A stretch of DNA of 64,000 nucleotides from Spirosoma endophyticum (GCF_900112365.1 NZ_FOLQ01000002.1:496001-560000); one strand, 5' to 3'. Shown: positions 24,797 to 34,685, counted from the first letter of the stretch. A program made the numbers and translations. Notes: generated by a model not told the origin, from the letters alone.

Positions 24797-27700
24797 ATGA
24801 ACGTCATGAAAACGAGCTGGCCGCTGAAGTTCCTTCGTAGACTGATCATTATCCCTGTCATCCTGCTTATTACGTCCTCGGTCAATCAGGATAACGCAAA
24901 AGACGATCCTGATCCAGATGTGAAGCGTGAACTGGCGTCCTTTAAAGTCGCGGATGGATTCGAAGTAACCCTGTTTGCGGCTGAACCACTGGTGGCCAAA
25001 CCCATCCAGATGAACTGGGATGCCGACGGTCGGCTGTGGGTGGTGAGCAGTACGGCCTATCCGCACCTGAAGACAGGCGAGCAGGCAAACGACAAGATTT
25101 TTGTGCTGGAAGATACCGACGGCGATGGTAAGGCCGATAAATCGACCATTTTTGCCGAAGGCCTGATAACGCCCACCGGCATCCTGCCGGGTGATGGCGG
25201 GGTATACGTAGCAAATTCCACCGAAATCCTGCATTTCGCCGACACGGATGGCGATGGTAAGGCCGATAAAAAGCGTCGGATATTAAACGGTTTTGGCACC
25301 GCCGATACCCACCACCTCATTCATACCTTTCGCTGGGGCCCCGAAGGATTGCTTTACTTTAACCAAGCCATCTACACATACAGCCACGTTGAAACGCCCG
25401 CCGGTATCAAACGGCTGGAAGGGGGCGGTGTCTGGCAGTTAAATCCTAAAAAGCTCGAACTGGATATTTACGCCAAAGGATTGACCAATCCGTGGGGGTT
25501 ACAATTCGATCGCTGGGGGCAATCGTTCCTGACCGATGGTGCCGGTTTTGAAGGGATTAATTACGCATTTCCGGGTGCTACGTTTCTCAACTCGCCGGGT
25601 GCCGCCCGAATTCTCCGGGGATTGAATCCGGGGCAACCCAAACACAGCGGGCTGGACGTAGTGTCGGGTCGGCATCTGCCCGAATCCTGGCAGGGGAGTG
25701 TCATTACCAACGATTTTCGGGCCAATCGGATCAATCGGTTCAAGCTGGAAGAACAGGGGAGCGGCTATGCATCCAAACAGGCCGAAGACTTATTGTGGAC
25801 CGATCATGTCGCGTTTCGTCCCGTCGATATTTCCGTCGGGCCGGATGGCGCTATTTATGTCGCCGACTGGTACAACCCCATCATTCAGCATGGGGAAGTC
25901 GATTTTCATGATCCACGCCGGGATCATGAGCATGGTCGTATCTGGCGGATTGTTGCCAAAAACCGGCCGTTGGTTAAAAAGCCGCAATTAAGTAAAGCCA
26001 GTGTCAGCGAACTTCTGGAAGCTCTGAAGGTGCCCGAGGCCTGGACCCGTACGCAGGCTAAACAGATGCTGAAAGCCCGTGGCGCCAACGAGGTGATACC
26101 GGTACTTCAGAAATGGGTGCAGAATCTGGATAAAAAGGAGGCTGACTACGAACACCATTTGCTGGAAGCGCTCTGGGTCTATCAAACGCTTGAGGTAGTG
26201 AATGAACCGCTTCTCCTGCAACTTTTGAACGCCGAAAATCACAAAGCCCGGGCCGCTGCGTTGCGGGCGCTTGACTTATGGTATCCCAAGCTTACCAACG
26301 TACCAGCTCTGCTTACAAAGGCGGTGGCCGACAAGCACCCTCAGGTGCGTATGGAAGCCGTGATTGCGCTGCGGAAAGTAAAAACGGCCGAGGCTGCCCG
26401 AATGGCGTTGACTGTGTTGGAAAATCCGATGGATGAGTTTCTGGATTATGCCCTGTGGCAGACCGTTCGTGAGCTGGAACCGTTCTGGATGGCGCGGCTA
26501 AAGGCCGAACCCAACTTTCTGGGCAATTCGAATAAAACCGTTTTTGCGCTGAAGTCAGTGAGTAATCCAACGGCGGTTTCCCGGCTGGCTCAGTTGTATC
26601 AACAGGATCAGGTTCCCGAAGAATACCAGAAAGACGTACTGGGTTCGGTGAGTAAATTCGGAAGTGCCGCCGATTTGACGATCATTTTTGACAAAGCCAT
26701 TCAGGAGAACTCTAAGTCAGCGAAGCAGTTGGCCAGTCAGTTGAATGCACTGGAAGAAGCCGCCCGACGAGGGGTGAAACCGGGTGGCGATCTTGGTCGG
26801 ATTACGCGTTTTATTGATAGTGAAGACGACGCTATCGCCACAAACGCTATCCGGCTAATTGGTTTATGGGGACTGAACGAACAGAACGGAACGTTGGTCA
26901 GCCTGGCTCAAAAAGAGGATAAGAGTAAGCGAAAAGCGGCCTTAGGCGCACTCGCTACGTTGCATACCGATCAGGCCCAAAAGTCCCTGATTGACATGAC
27001 GGGTGCGAAAAATCCAGCTGATCTGCGATTAGCAGCAGCTTCCCAGCTGGTGGCCGTAAATGTGGCTGGAGCAGCCAAAATCGGGGGTGATCTCCTGCGG
27101 ACTCTACCGCCCCAAACCAACGTATCGGAACTGTTTCAGGCATTTTTAGCCAACAAGCAGGGGACACGGGCGCTTGCCGACGAGCTGGCCGTCAAAAAAA
27201 TACCGGAAAACAGGGCTAAAGAAGGTCGGCAGATCGTGCAGCGCAACGTACCCTACAATCGACGTAACGGGGAAGACGCCAAGCTACTGACACAGGCGCT
27301 GGAAGCGTCCGGTGGCGTTCTGCTTCCGGAAAAAATGCCTCAGGAACTGACGGATCAGGAGATCAGCAGCCTGGCGAAAACAATCAAAGAAACCGCCGAT
27401 CCGGTTAAAGGAGAACGCCTGTTTCGAAGAAGCACCCTTGCTTGCCTCACGTGCCACGCTATTGGCGGAGCTGGCGGACGTATCGGCCCCGATTTGAGTA
27501 GCCTTGGAACGAGTTCACCAGCCGAAACCATCATCCGGTCCGTTCTCTATCCAAATCTGTCCATCAAAGAGGGGTTCGAACTTCAGCGTGTCGCGAAAAA
27601 AGATGGTAGCGAATTAATGGGTTACCTGGTCAGTAACGGCACGTCCGACATTGTACTGCGTGATGTTGGCGGGATGGAGGTTTCCATTCCCAAAAGTCAG

Positions 27701-28288
27701 ATCAACGTCATTGAAAAAGTGCCCGGTTCGCTGATGCCCCCCGGATTAACGGCCAGTTTAGATAAAGAGGAGTTTAGTAACCTGATCGGTTTCCTGTCGA
27801 AACTAGGCGAATCGGGGAAATTTCGCGTGCCTACAACCCGGTTTGTACGTCGCTGGACGGTCGCTTCGGGCAACAAGGAACTGACTCGAAGAATCGGAAC
27901 TGAGGGGCCAGGCTACGTCGCTAAGGATAACGCAAAGGTGCCCTGGCAACCCGAATATAGCAAAGTGTCCGGCGACCTGCCCCTGGACGAATTGCCGATT
28001 ATTGACGCGAATGCAGACAAGCGATATAGCTTCGTTCGGTTCGAGATTGAAGTGGTCAGCAAAGGGAATGTAAATCTGGTCATCAACTCAACGGCCGGTT
28101 TAAGCGCCTGGGCAGGCACAAAGTTACTCAAACTCACCGATCGGGGCGTCGTGGCCGATTTTTCGCCAGGTGTTCATGCCATCACGGTGGCCATTGACAG
28201 AACGCTACGTAAGGATGGGCCACTTAGCATTCAACTCCTGGATGCGGAGAGTTCACCGGCTCAAACAAGGCTTGTCATTGGGCGGTAG
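24797..28288 (+). CDS. PVC-type haem-binding CxxCH protein with propeller and HEAT repeats
   Basis: A 1163-residue secreted protein. After a signal-anchor (RRLIIIPVILLITSSVNQ), residues about 45-400 form the membrane-bound-dehydrogenase-like propeller (VADGFEVTLFAAEPLVAKPI, NWDADGRLWVVSS, GLTNPWGLQFDRWGQ), with two calcium-loop-like copies of DTDGDGKADK. About 405-850 is helical HEAT-like repeat (ALRALDLWYPKLTNVPALL, KHPQVRMEAVIALRKVK). A single class I cytochrome c site follows, C883-L-T-C886-H887, with a distal region RSVLYPNLSIKEGFE. The last 170 residues are a beta domain. Such proteins abound in planctomycetes and in glycan-degrading Bacteroidota, where they may take part in periplasmic electron transfer or sugar oxidation. 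The SGNH partner lies directly upstream. Confidence 0.88.
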   Translation: MNVMKTSWPLKFLRRLIIIPVILLITSSVNQDNAKDDPDPDVKRELASFKVADGFEVTLFAAEPLVAKPIQMNWDADGRLWVVSSTAYPHLKTGEQANDKIFVLEDTDGDGKADKSTIFAEGLITPTGILPGDGGVYVANSTEILHFADTDGDGKADKKRRILNGFGTADTHHLIHTFRWGPEGLLYFNQAIYTYSHVETPAGIKRLEGGGVWQLNPKKLELDIYAKGLTNPWGLQFDRWGQSFLTDGAGFEGINYAFPGATFLNSPGAARILRGLNPGQPKHSGLDVVSGRHLPESWQGSVITNDFRANRINRFKLEEQGSGYASKQAEDLLWTDHVAFRPVDISVGPDGAIYVADWYNPIIQHGEVDFHDPRRDHEHGRIWRIVAKNRPLVKKPQLSKASVSELLEALKVPEAWTRTQAKQMLKARGANEVIPVLQKWVQNLDKKEADYEHHLLEALWVYQTLEVVNEPLLLQLLNAENHKARAAALRALDLWYPKLTNVPALLTKAVADKHPQVRMEAVIALRKVKTAEAARMALTVLENPMDEFLDYALWQTVRELEPFWMARLKAEPNFLGNSNKTVFALKSVSNPTAVSRLAQLYQQDQVPEEYQKDVLGSVSKFGSAADLTIIFDKAIQENSKSAKQLASQLNALEEAARRGVKPGGDLGRITRFIDSEDDAIATNAIRLIGLWGLNEQNGTLVSLAQKEDKSKRKAALGALATLHTDQAQKSLIDMTGAKNPADLRLAAASQLVAVNVAGAAKIGGDLLRTLPPQTNVSELFQAFLANKQGTRALADELAVKKIPENRAKEGRQIVQRNVPYNRRNGEDAKLLTQALEASGGVLLPEKMPQELTDQEISSLAKTIKETADPVKGERLFRRSTLACLTCHAIGGAGGRIGPDLSSLGTSSPAETIIRSVLYPNLSIKEGFELQRVAKKDGSELMGYLVSNGTSDIVLRDVGGMEVSIPKSQINVIEKVPGSLMPPGLTASLDKEEFSNLIGFLSKLGESGKFRVPTTRFVRRWTVASGNKELTRRIGTEGPGYVAKDNAKVPWQPEYSKVSGDLPLDELPIIDANADKRYSFVRFEIEVVSKGNVNLVINSTAGLSAWAGTKLLKLTDRGVVADFSPGVHAITVAIDRTLRKDGPLSIQLLDAESSPAQTRLVIGR

Positions 28289-28309
28289 GATAGACGTATG
28301 AGCAATGCA

Positions 28310-29578
28310 TTAAAAAGACTGGAATACTAACGTATCGTTCTTTTGTAGATTGATATTTCTCACGGCGCCCGTCCCCCTAAAGCCGTAGGCAATGCCCACG
28401 ATATTAATTTTCTTTTTGGGGAGGGGCGCTTCATAGGCTAATTCACCATTGATGCGATAAGCCAGTTTTTGCCCATCACTTTTGCAGGATACGTTTATCC
28501 AGTTGGAGAAATCAACGCCAAACCTGGACAAATCAGCCTTTTTTCCGGAAATCATAGTGGCCCCATTGAGAAGCATAAGCTCCGATACACAACCCTTCGT
28601 GGAAAGTGGTATCGAAATGGGCATTCCGTCAGTTATCAGTTCGATCCAGGTTTGCTGGCAGGCAGCCGCGCCCTCGCCATATTCATTTTTCAGGTCACAG
28701 CTAAACGAGAAATCGGTTAAGGGAACGGGGTCGAAATTGCCGACATTGCAGTACTTAATCAGAGGGACCTGAGGCTGTAATAGCACATTTTTCTGCTGAA
28801 TTTCGGCAACGGGTAGCCGCATCATGTCCGGCCCGATGAACTCAGATGGCTTGAGGTAAACAGGTATCGGTTTCGAGTCAATAGTGCCAAGCCAGCCATT
28901 GGTCGGAATCAGCAGGGAGTGCTCCTGAACAACCTGTTTGCCGATGATCAGTTTAGCCCGATAATAGCCTGGTTCATAATAAATAGACGTATACGTTTGC
29001 CCATTTTTATCCACCAGGGTTCGTAAGCGCGGGTCCCACGATTGTTGAATGTAAACCGAGTCGGTAGGGGAGGCTGTAGCATTATAGGTAAAAATGACCG
29101 AGTTAGGAATGCCGCGGGTCAGCGGTTTGCTGCTAAAACTATACTGGTTTACGTTTAGTTGAGGCTGCTTCTGGTCAAATGCAACAATACCGATCACGAC
29201 AATGGCGATAACAATGCCCGCTATCCCACTAATTTTCAGCCAGTTGATGGATAATTTAATGGGTTTCGCAGGTAAACGCTCAACAAAATTAGGTGGCAAA
29301 TCACTACGTACCTGTGGCTTGCTGAACGTTCGCCAATCCGGGTAGCCCGCAAATTGCGCCAGTGTGTTCAAGGTCGTATTGCTGGGCAAATGCTGGTAGT
29401 CGACCCGGCCCCAGATCCGGCGTAACGTACTGGCACTCAGTGAAACCCCTGTCTCTTCCAGAATACGTTGCTGGAGATTATCGAAATCGACACTTGTCCA
29501 GGATTCGCTCATTCCCCAGTCGAGTTTTTGTTCAATCAGCTTTTTGCACCTGAGCAAATCGGTCGAATTGGAAATCAT
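28310..29578 (-). CDS. Membrane-spanning protein with putative N-terminal DNA-binding domain
   Basis: A 422-residue protein with no family name I can give. Residues 1-95 are helical and charged (CKKLIEQKLDWGMSESWTSV, RILEETGVSLSASTLRRIWG, NTTLNTLAQFAGYPDWRTF) with a helix-turn-helix look in the middle; Cytophagales genomes carry many proteins starting this way. A single membrane helix spans about 113-134 (ISGIAGIVIAIVVIGIVAF). The remaining 285 residues should be periplasmic and beta-rich (YYEPGYYRAKLIIGKQVVQE, LSRFGVDFSNWINVSCKSDG, YRINGELAYEAPLPKKK). That layout suggests a one-protein sensor and regulator. It is divergent from an FtsX-like permease with 105 bases between, so it may control that gene. 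Regulatory function is inference. Confidence 0.6.
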   Translation of the reverse strand: MISNSTDLLRCKKLIEQKLDWGMSESWTSVDFDNLQQRILEETGVSLSASTLRRIWGRVDYQHLPSNTTLNTLAQFAGYPDWRTFSKPQVRSDLPPNFVERLPAKPIKLSINWLKISGIAGIVIAIVVIGIVAFDQKQPQLNVNQYSFSSKPLTRGIPNSVIFTYNATASPTDSVYIQQSWDPRLRTLVDKNGQTYTSIYYEPGYYRAKLIIGKQVVQEHSLLIPTNGWLGTIDSKPIPVYLKPSEFIGPDMMRLPVAEIQQKNVLLQPQVPLIKYCNVGNFDPVPLTDFSFSCDLKNEYGEGAAACQQTWIELITDGMPISIPLSTKGCVSELMLLNGATMISGKKADLSRFGVDFSNWINVSCKSDGQKLAYRINGELAYEAPLPKKKINIVGIAYGFRGTGAVRNINLQKNDTLVFQSF

Positions 29579-29683
29579 TGTAAATCAGAGTGGTATAACT
29601 TGAAAAAACTTGATCGGCAAATGAATTGCAAGGTAGTACGCGATGGGTTTAGGTTTACTTCTTTCCGCCAATAAATCCCTGTC

Positions 29684-32146
29684 ATGTTACGAAACTACCT
29701 CACTATTGTCCTGCGCAATTTCCGGCGTCAGAAAGGGTTTACCCTGCTCAATATTACGGGTTTAGCCATTGGGCTGGCCAGCGTAACGCTTATCTATCTG
29801 TTTATTATCGATGAACAGGATTTTGATCGTTTTCACCCCGATTCCGATAACCTCTATGTACTGGGGACGCATCGGAAGGTAAATGGCGAAGAAGGGACGT
29901 CAGCTTACGCAGCGGGTGCCTGGCAGGAAGCACTTCAACGCCGTTTCCCGGAGATTATTGGCGGAACGCAATTGATCTCGATGGGCTATCCGGCTTCGTT
30001 CTGGGACCGAAAAACGGATAAAATTCTACTATCGGAGAATGCGTTTTGGGTCAATCCCGACTTTAATACGGTCTTTTATTTTCCCTTGGTATATGGTGAT
30101 CCCCTAACGGTGTTCAAGAAGCCCAACGGGATTGTACTCAGTGCAACCATTGCCCGGCAGTTTTTCGGAGAGCAGAATCCCGTTGGTAAAACGCTGGAAA
30201 TTAGCCATATCTATGCAACCGATAACAAGTACGTTCCGCTGACGGTAACGGGTGTACTTGAGGACTATCCGGCGAATTCGCACATCCAGCCCGACTACCT
30301 GATAAGTACCGGCATGCTACGTTCGATGATGACGGCCAACAATACAAACTGGCTGGAGAATTGGGGAGCCGGGGATGGTTGGTTTCTGACGTATCTGCAC
30401 ACAACGCCAAATGCCGACGTCGGGAAAATAAGTCGATTGTTTAATCAGGTCGTACAGGCCAATCTCCCTAAAGATCCTACACGCCAGATCGAGCCAGCAA
30501 TTATGCCATTAAGCGGTGTTCATTTCAATCAGGCGCTTCGATCCAGCTATAACAACAGCCGGATTGGTGATAAAAAGTACCTCTACATTTTTGCGTCGAC
30601 CGCGCTGCTCGTGATCATCATTGCCAGCATTAATTACATGAATCTGGCAACGGCCCGTGCCGTTCGGCGAGCGAAGGAAATTGGCCTACGCAAGGTGCTG
30701 GGGAGCAACCGGCTTCAGTTGGTTTTACAATTTCTGGGCGAATCCCTAATCACTACGTTCCTGGCGCTACTGGTTGCGCTGGTGTTGGTCATTGTGCTGT
30801 TGCCGTTGTTTAACGTCATTGCGGGCAAGCATTTTACGCTGGCTCATCTGGTGCAGGGAAAACTGATCGGCGTTACGTTGGGCACTACGTTGCTGGTTGG
30901 TCTGCTGTCGGGCAGTTACCCCGCGCTGTATTTATCGGGTCTGCTGCCCATCAGTGTGCTGAAAAATAACCGATTCACCAGCCGTAGTTCCGACTGGCTT
31001 CGGAAAGGGCTGGTTGTGTTGCAATACACCATCACGATTCTGTTGATTGTCTCGACCGGTATCATGATGAAGCAGATGAATTTTATTCATGACTCAACCT
31101 TAAGCCGAAGTGGCGATCAGTTGCTTTCGATTCGGTGGTCGGGCATGGCTTCGCTGGATAAATACCGATCCCTAAAGCAGCGTATTCTGGAAGATCCTGA
31201 AATAGAAGTTGTCACGATGGCGAATCACTTGCCCAATCAGGATTACTTTGGCTCGCTGGATCACGACGTTACGTTCCCGCAACTCGGCAATCAGTCGTAC
31301 GCATGGGCCGGTATGCGCGGTGACTACGACCTTCCGCAGGCGTTCAATCTGGAATTACTCGCCGGTCGAAAATTCATTAGAAATAATCCAGCCGATTCCA
31401 GCGCCTATTTACTCAACGAAAGTGCGATTAAATCGTTGGGGTTGCCATTGGACAGGGTGCTGGGTATGCGCCTGACGATCAAGCGGCCTTATGAGCAACC
31501 GAATCAGAAAAAGGAAGGAACCGTAATCGGCGTTGTCCGTGATTTTCCCTTTCGGTCGATCCATCATACGATTTCTCCTTTGGCCATCAGCGCCCGTCCT
31601 GATCCCGAAGACCGGATTATGTACGTGAAATTGCCAGCGGGTAAGTTTCAGGAAAAGATAGCAGAGGTCGAGAAAAAGTGGAAGCAGGTGCTGCCCGGTG
31701 TTGGCTACGACCACTGGTTTATGAGCGAGGAGTTTGGACGGATGTATGAAGGTGAAAACCGGATGTCGGGTCTGTTCAACGCGTTTTCGCTCCTGTCTAT
31801 TCTGATTGCCTGTCTGGGGTTGTTCGGTCTGTCGGCGTATCTGGCCGAACGACGTACCAAAGAGATCGGTATCCGCAAAGTGATGGGGGCTTCCCTGCTC
31901 CAGATTCTCCGGCTGCTGTTTACACCCTTTCTCAAGTTGCTGGCCGTGGCTTGTATGATAGCCCTGCCGCTGGGCTGGTTTACGATGCACCGGTGGCTCG
32001 AAGATTTCACGTATCGGGTACCTATCGACGCGTTCGTTTTCCTGGTCGGCATCTTGCTGGTTTTCCTGCTGACAGCCGTTGTCGTTAGCTATGAAACGGT
32101 ACGAGCCGCGCTGACGAACCCGCTGAACTCAATACGACAGGAATAG
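29684..32146 (+). CDS. FtsX/MacB-type ABC transporter permease
   Basis: An 820-residue permease with the double arrangement usual in Bacteroidota: helix 1 (GFTLLNITGLAIGLASVTLI), a MacB-like periplasmic domain (about 45-290), three helices with the FtsX core (YMNLATARAVRRAKEIGLRK), a second periplasmic domain, and a second FtsX core (SAYLAERRTKEIGIRKVMGA). The duplicated REIGLRK/KEIGIRKV elements are the coupling helices that contact an ATPase. No ATP-binding gene lies beside it, so it must borrow one from elsewhere or work differently. It is probably mechanotransmitting or exporting, as in MacB and LolC relatives, and not an importer. The divergent membrane regulator is its closest neighbour. 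Confidence 0.9.
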   Translation: MLRNYLTIVLRNFRRQKGFTLLNITGLAIGLASVTLIYLFIIDEQDFDRFHPDSDNLYVLGTHRKVNGEEGTSAYAAGAWQEALQRRFPEIIGGTQLISMGYPASFWDRKTDKILLSENAFWVNPDFNTVFYFPLVYGDPLTVFKKPNGIVLSATIARQFFGEQNPVGKTLEISHIYATDNKYVPLTVTGVLEDYPANSHIQPDYLISTGMLRSMMTANNTNWLENWGAGDGWFLTYLHTTPNADVGKISRLFNQVVQANLPKDPTRQIEPAIMPLSGVHFNQALRSSYNNSRIGDKKYLYIFASTALLVIIIASINYMNLATARAVRRAKEIGLRKVLGSNRLQLVLQFLGESLITTFLALLVALVLVIVLLPLFNVIAGKHFTLAHLVQGKLIGVTLGTTLLVGLLSGSYPALYLSGLLPISVLKNNRFTSRSSDWLRKGLVVLQYTITILLIVSTGIMMKQMNFIHDSTLSRSGDQLLSIRWSGMASLDKYRSLKQRILEDPEIEVVTMANHLPNQDYFGSLDHDVTFPQLGNQSYAWAGMRGDYDLPQAFNLELLAGRKFIRNNPADSSAYLLNESAIKSLGLPLDRVLGMRLTIKRPYEQPNQKKEGTVIGVVRDFPFRSIHHTISPLAISARPDPEDRIMYVKLPAGKFQEKIAEVEKKWKQVLPGVGYDHWFMSEEFGRMYEGENRMSGLFNAFSLLSILIACLGLFGLSAYLAERRTKEIGIRKVMGASLLQILRLLFTPFLKLLAVACMIALPLGWFTMHRWLEDFTYRVPIDAFVFLVGILLVFLLTAVVVSYETVRAALTNPLNSIRQE

Positions 32147-32397
32147 AGAGCGGTTTTTTCGCCACGATTAACGGTGATGTTGACCCCTGTTTTTGCAGAT
32201 GAGGGGGCTGGTATAAGCTGGCAAGGTCAGAAAAATAAGGATAAACGGAAGGTAGCGATAAACCATGTGTAAGGACGAATTGACGTGGCATGTACGTTGA
32301 CTTTCCTAAGAAATAAATCTACTAATAATTAGATTGGGGTAAGAAAATGCATTTTAGAGCTAATGCGTCGCTGCTGAAACGAATGTTCGTCATTGGC
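32147..32397. other. Intergenic region before the CE15-like gene
   Basis: The gap from the permease stop to the CE15-like start is 334 bases in all. Nothing gene-like, no strong hairpin and no repeat is seen in this part. The last bases carry the promoter element listed next. Confidence 0.5.
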
Positions 32398-32405
32398 TAC
32401 CTTTG
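32398..32405 (+). promoter_or_regulatory. Probable -7 promoter element, TACCTTTG
   Basis: An exact match to TAnnTTTG, 75 bases ahead of the CE15-like ATG. The upstream TTG is not clear. It argues for a start at 32481 and against the longer upstream frame. Confidence 0.45.
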
Positions 32406-32480
32406 TTTCTAACGGGCCTCCGACGATTTAGTAGTACCGGCGACATAAATGCCACCCTTTACCGATCAACTGTTTGCCAT

Positions 32481-33875
32481 ATGAAAAAGACCGGTTATCT
32501 CCTGATCATGTACGTCATAGCTAGCCTGACGGCTGTCGCTCAGGATCAGGATTCGACGAGAAAGGCTTTTATGGCGGCTCAGGCCGTTATTCAAAAGCAA
32601 TCGGCAGACGACCATGCCAGGATGCTGGAGCAATTGCATATTACCTCGCTACGTCCCGGTCCGTCGGGAAATCCGAGTGCGCCAAATGCGGCCAATGTCG
32701 ATGAAGCGCAGGCAACACCTTATACTAGCTTGCCTGACCCATTGACGCTGAAAAATGGCAGGAAAGTAACCACGGCCAGGCAGTGGTGGAATGAACGACG
32801 GCCTGAAATTGTCGAAGATTTCGATCGGGAAATGTACGGACGCGTGCCAAAGAACGTACCGAAGGTAACCTGGAAAGTGATCAGCGAAACGAAAGAAATG
32901 AACGGCGATTTTCCGGTTATTACCAAAAATCTGGTCGGTCATGTCGACAATTCGGCCTATCCGTCAATCGACGTGGCTATTGAGCTGACGCTCTCTACAC
33001 CCGCTAATGCGACCAGTGCCGTACCCGTTATGATGAGTTATGGCTTCCGGTTTCCGCCCGGCTTCCGGATGCCAGCCCCAACAACCGCTACGTCGGGTAC
33101 AGCTGCACAAGCAGCCAGGCCTGAACCTACCTGGCAGCAGCAACTGTTAGCCAAAGGCTGGGGCTATGCGATTCTATATCCGACCAGTTATCAGGCAGAT
33201 AATGGTGCGGGATTGACAAAAGGCATCATTGGTCTGGTTAACAAAGGGCAACCGCGCAAACCCGACGATTGGGGCGCCTTGCGAGCTTGGGCCTGGGGGG
33301 CCAGCCGGGCGATGGATTATTTTGAGACCGACAAAGCGGTAAATGCCAAAAAAGTAGGTATCGAAGGATTGTCTCGTTATGGCAAAGCAACTATCGTGAC
33401 GATGGCGTATGAGCCCCGTTTAGCCATCGCTTTCGTGGGTTCGTCGGGCGAAGGTGGCGTTAAAATTCACCGCCGTAAATTCGGTGAGCAGGTCGAGAAC
33501 GTAGCCTCTTCGGCTGAATACCATTGGATGGCGGGAAATTTTATTAAATATGCTGGTCCATTGACACCGAATGATTTACCCGTCGATGCGCATGAGTTGG
33601 TAGCCCTTTGTGCGCCACGGCCGGTCTTTATCAGCTCGGGGTCGCCTAAAGTGGAGGGCAACTGGGTCGATGCCAAAGGTATGTTTTTGGGTGGCGCTTA
33701 TGCCGGACCGGTCTACAAACTTCTGGGTAAAAAAGACCTGGGAACCCTGGAGTTTCCACCTATCGAAACCGCCCTGGTTGATGGCGACATTGCGTTCCGA
33801 CAGCACAGCGGTGGGCACACAACAGGACCCAACTGGCCAACCTTCCTGCGTTACGCAGACCGCTATTTTAAATAA
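32481..33875 (+). CDS. Carbohydrate esterase family 15-like glucuronoyl esterase, secreted
   Basis: A 464-residue alpha/beta hydrolase. The ATG at 32481 is chosen since it starts a signal peptide (KKTGYLLIMYVIASLTAVAQ). The CE15 nucleophile elbow is GLSRYGKA with S298 (fungal enzymes read GCSRxGKG). Other CE15 marks are SSGEGGVKIHRRKFGEQVEN, ALCAPRPVFISSGSPKVEG and a late catalytic His in RQHSGGHTTGPNWPTFL. CE15 enzymes cleave the ester between glucuronic acid on xylan and lignin alcohols. Bacterial versions often have broader aims. A PIGPNW-like ending and FGEQVEN are well kept, so I trust the family; substrate is inferred. A low-complexity stretch (PAPTTATSGTAAQAARPEPT) lies inside the hydrolase region. 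It stands alone between a permease and a phosphatase. Confidence 0.85.
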   Translation: MKKTGYLLIMYVIASLTAVAQDQDSTRKAFMAAQAVIQKQSADDHARMLEQLHITSLRPGPSGNPSAPNAANVDEAQATPYTSLPDPLTLKNGRKVTTARQWWNERRPEIVEDFDREMYGRVPKNVPKVTWKVISETKEMNGDFPVITKNLVGHVDNSAYPSIDVAIELTLSTPANATSAVPVMMSYGFRFPPGFRMPAPTTATSGTAAQAARPEPTWQQQLLAKGWGYAILYPTSYQADNGAGLTKGIIGLVNKGQPRKPDDWGALRAWAWGASRAMDYFETDKAVNAKKVGIEGLSRYGKATIVTMAYEPRLAIAFVGSSGEGGVKIHRRKFGEQVENVASSAEYHWMAGNFIKYAGPLTPNDLPVDAHELVALCAPRPVFISSGSPKVEGNWVDAKGMFLGGAYAGPVYKLLGKKDLGTLEFPPIETALVDGDIAFRQHSGGHTTGPNWPTFLRYADRYFK

Positions 33876-33996
33876 TGCTACGTGCTGGAGAGATCTAAGT
33901 TGGTTGGTTGCCGGCTGCATACATCGCTAGTTATCTGGGTATTACCAGAGAAACGCTGAGCCGGTATCGGGGGAAATTAAGAACAAGCTGATAGCT

Positions 33997-34004
33997 TATT
34001 TTTG
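33997..34004 (+). promoter_or_regulatory. Probable -7 promoter element, TATTTTTG
   Basis: It fits TAnnTTTG and is 36 bases ahead of the HAD phosphatase ATG at 34041. The frame remains open upstream to 34002, which would overlap this element, so 34041 is the better start. Confidence 0.4.
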
Positions 34005-34040
34005 CGTAAGAAAATAGACGACAGGCAACCCATCGACACC

Positions 34041-34685
34041 ATGGACTACAAGCTGATTATTTTCGATTTCGACGGTACATTGGCCGACTCGTTTCCGTAT
34101 TTTCTGAGGACCATAAATACCCTGGCCACTACGTATAATTTCCCCACAATCAACACCGAAGACGTTGAGCAATTGCGGGGGCTCGACGCCCGGCAGATGA
34201 TGAAACGCGCCAACCTGCCAGCCTGGAAAATCCCACTTATTGCCCGCTCCTTTATTCGCTTAATGGCTAGAGATATCGATCAGATTCGGCTATTTGACGG
34301 TATCCCCAAACTGCTGAAAACGTTAGCCGATCGGGGCATTAAGCTGGCTATTGTCAGCTCGAACAGTGAGGAGAATATTCGTCGGATACTGGGTGCTGAA
34401 AGTGCATCTCTGATAACGTATTACGGCTGTGGTACGTCGCTGTTTGGCAAGCAGCATAAATTCAAAAAAGCGATGGACAGGAGTCGTGTTACACCAGCCG
34501 AAACGCTCTGCGTGGGTGATGAAGTCCGGGATATCGAAGCGGCCAGAGAAGCGACTGCGGCCGCGGGAGCGGTAGCCTGGGGATACACCCGGCCTGATGT
34601 GTGGGAAGCCTACACAGATATTACCGTTTTCAGTACCCCGGACGATATTGCAAGAGCAGTGCCAGGCTATAAAACAGCCCAATGA
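34041..34685 (+). CDS. HAD-superfamily hydrolase, phosphoglycolate-phosphatase-like
   Basis: A 214-residue haloacid-dehalogenase-fold phosphatase. Motif I is IIFDFDGTLADS with the nucleophile D9 and general acid D11. Motif II is LAIVSSNSEENI, motif III the Lys region KKAMDRSRV, and motif IV VGDEVRDIEAAREA with the metal-binding Asp pair. A helical cap (about 16-85) makes it subfamily IA, as in Gph. Cytoplasmic; the substrate could be phosphoglycolate or another small phosphate ester. The final segment GAVAWGYTRPDVWEAYTDI is typical of this branch. It is a single gene, followed by a 280-base gap that carries a short inverted repeat. Confidence 0.88.
   Translation: MDYKLIIFDFDGTLADSFPYFLRTINTLATTYNFPTINTEDVEQLRGLDARQMMKRANLPAWKIPLIARSFIRLMARDIDQIRLFDGIPKLLKTLADRGIKLAIVSSNSEENIRRILGAESASLITYYGCGTSLFGKQHKFKKAMDRSRVTPAETLCVGDEVRDIEAAREATAAAGAVAWGYTRPDVWEAYTDITVFSTPDDIARAVPGYKTAQ

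Noticed and set aside
31409..31990. A 193-codon minus-strand frame inside the first FtsX permease
   Set aside because: Gln- and Arg-rich translation opposite a conserved FtsX core; a codon-use artefact.
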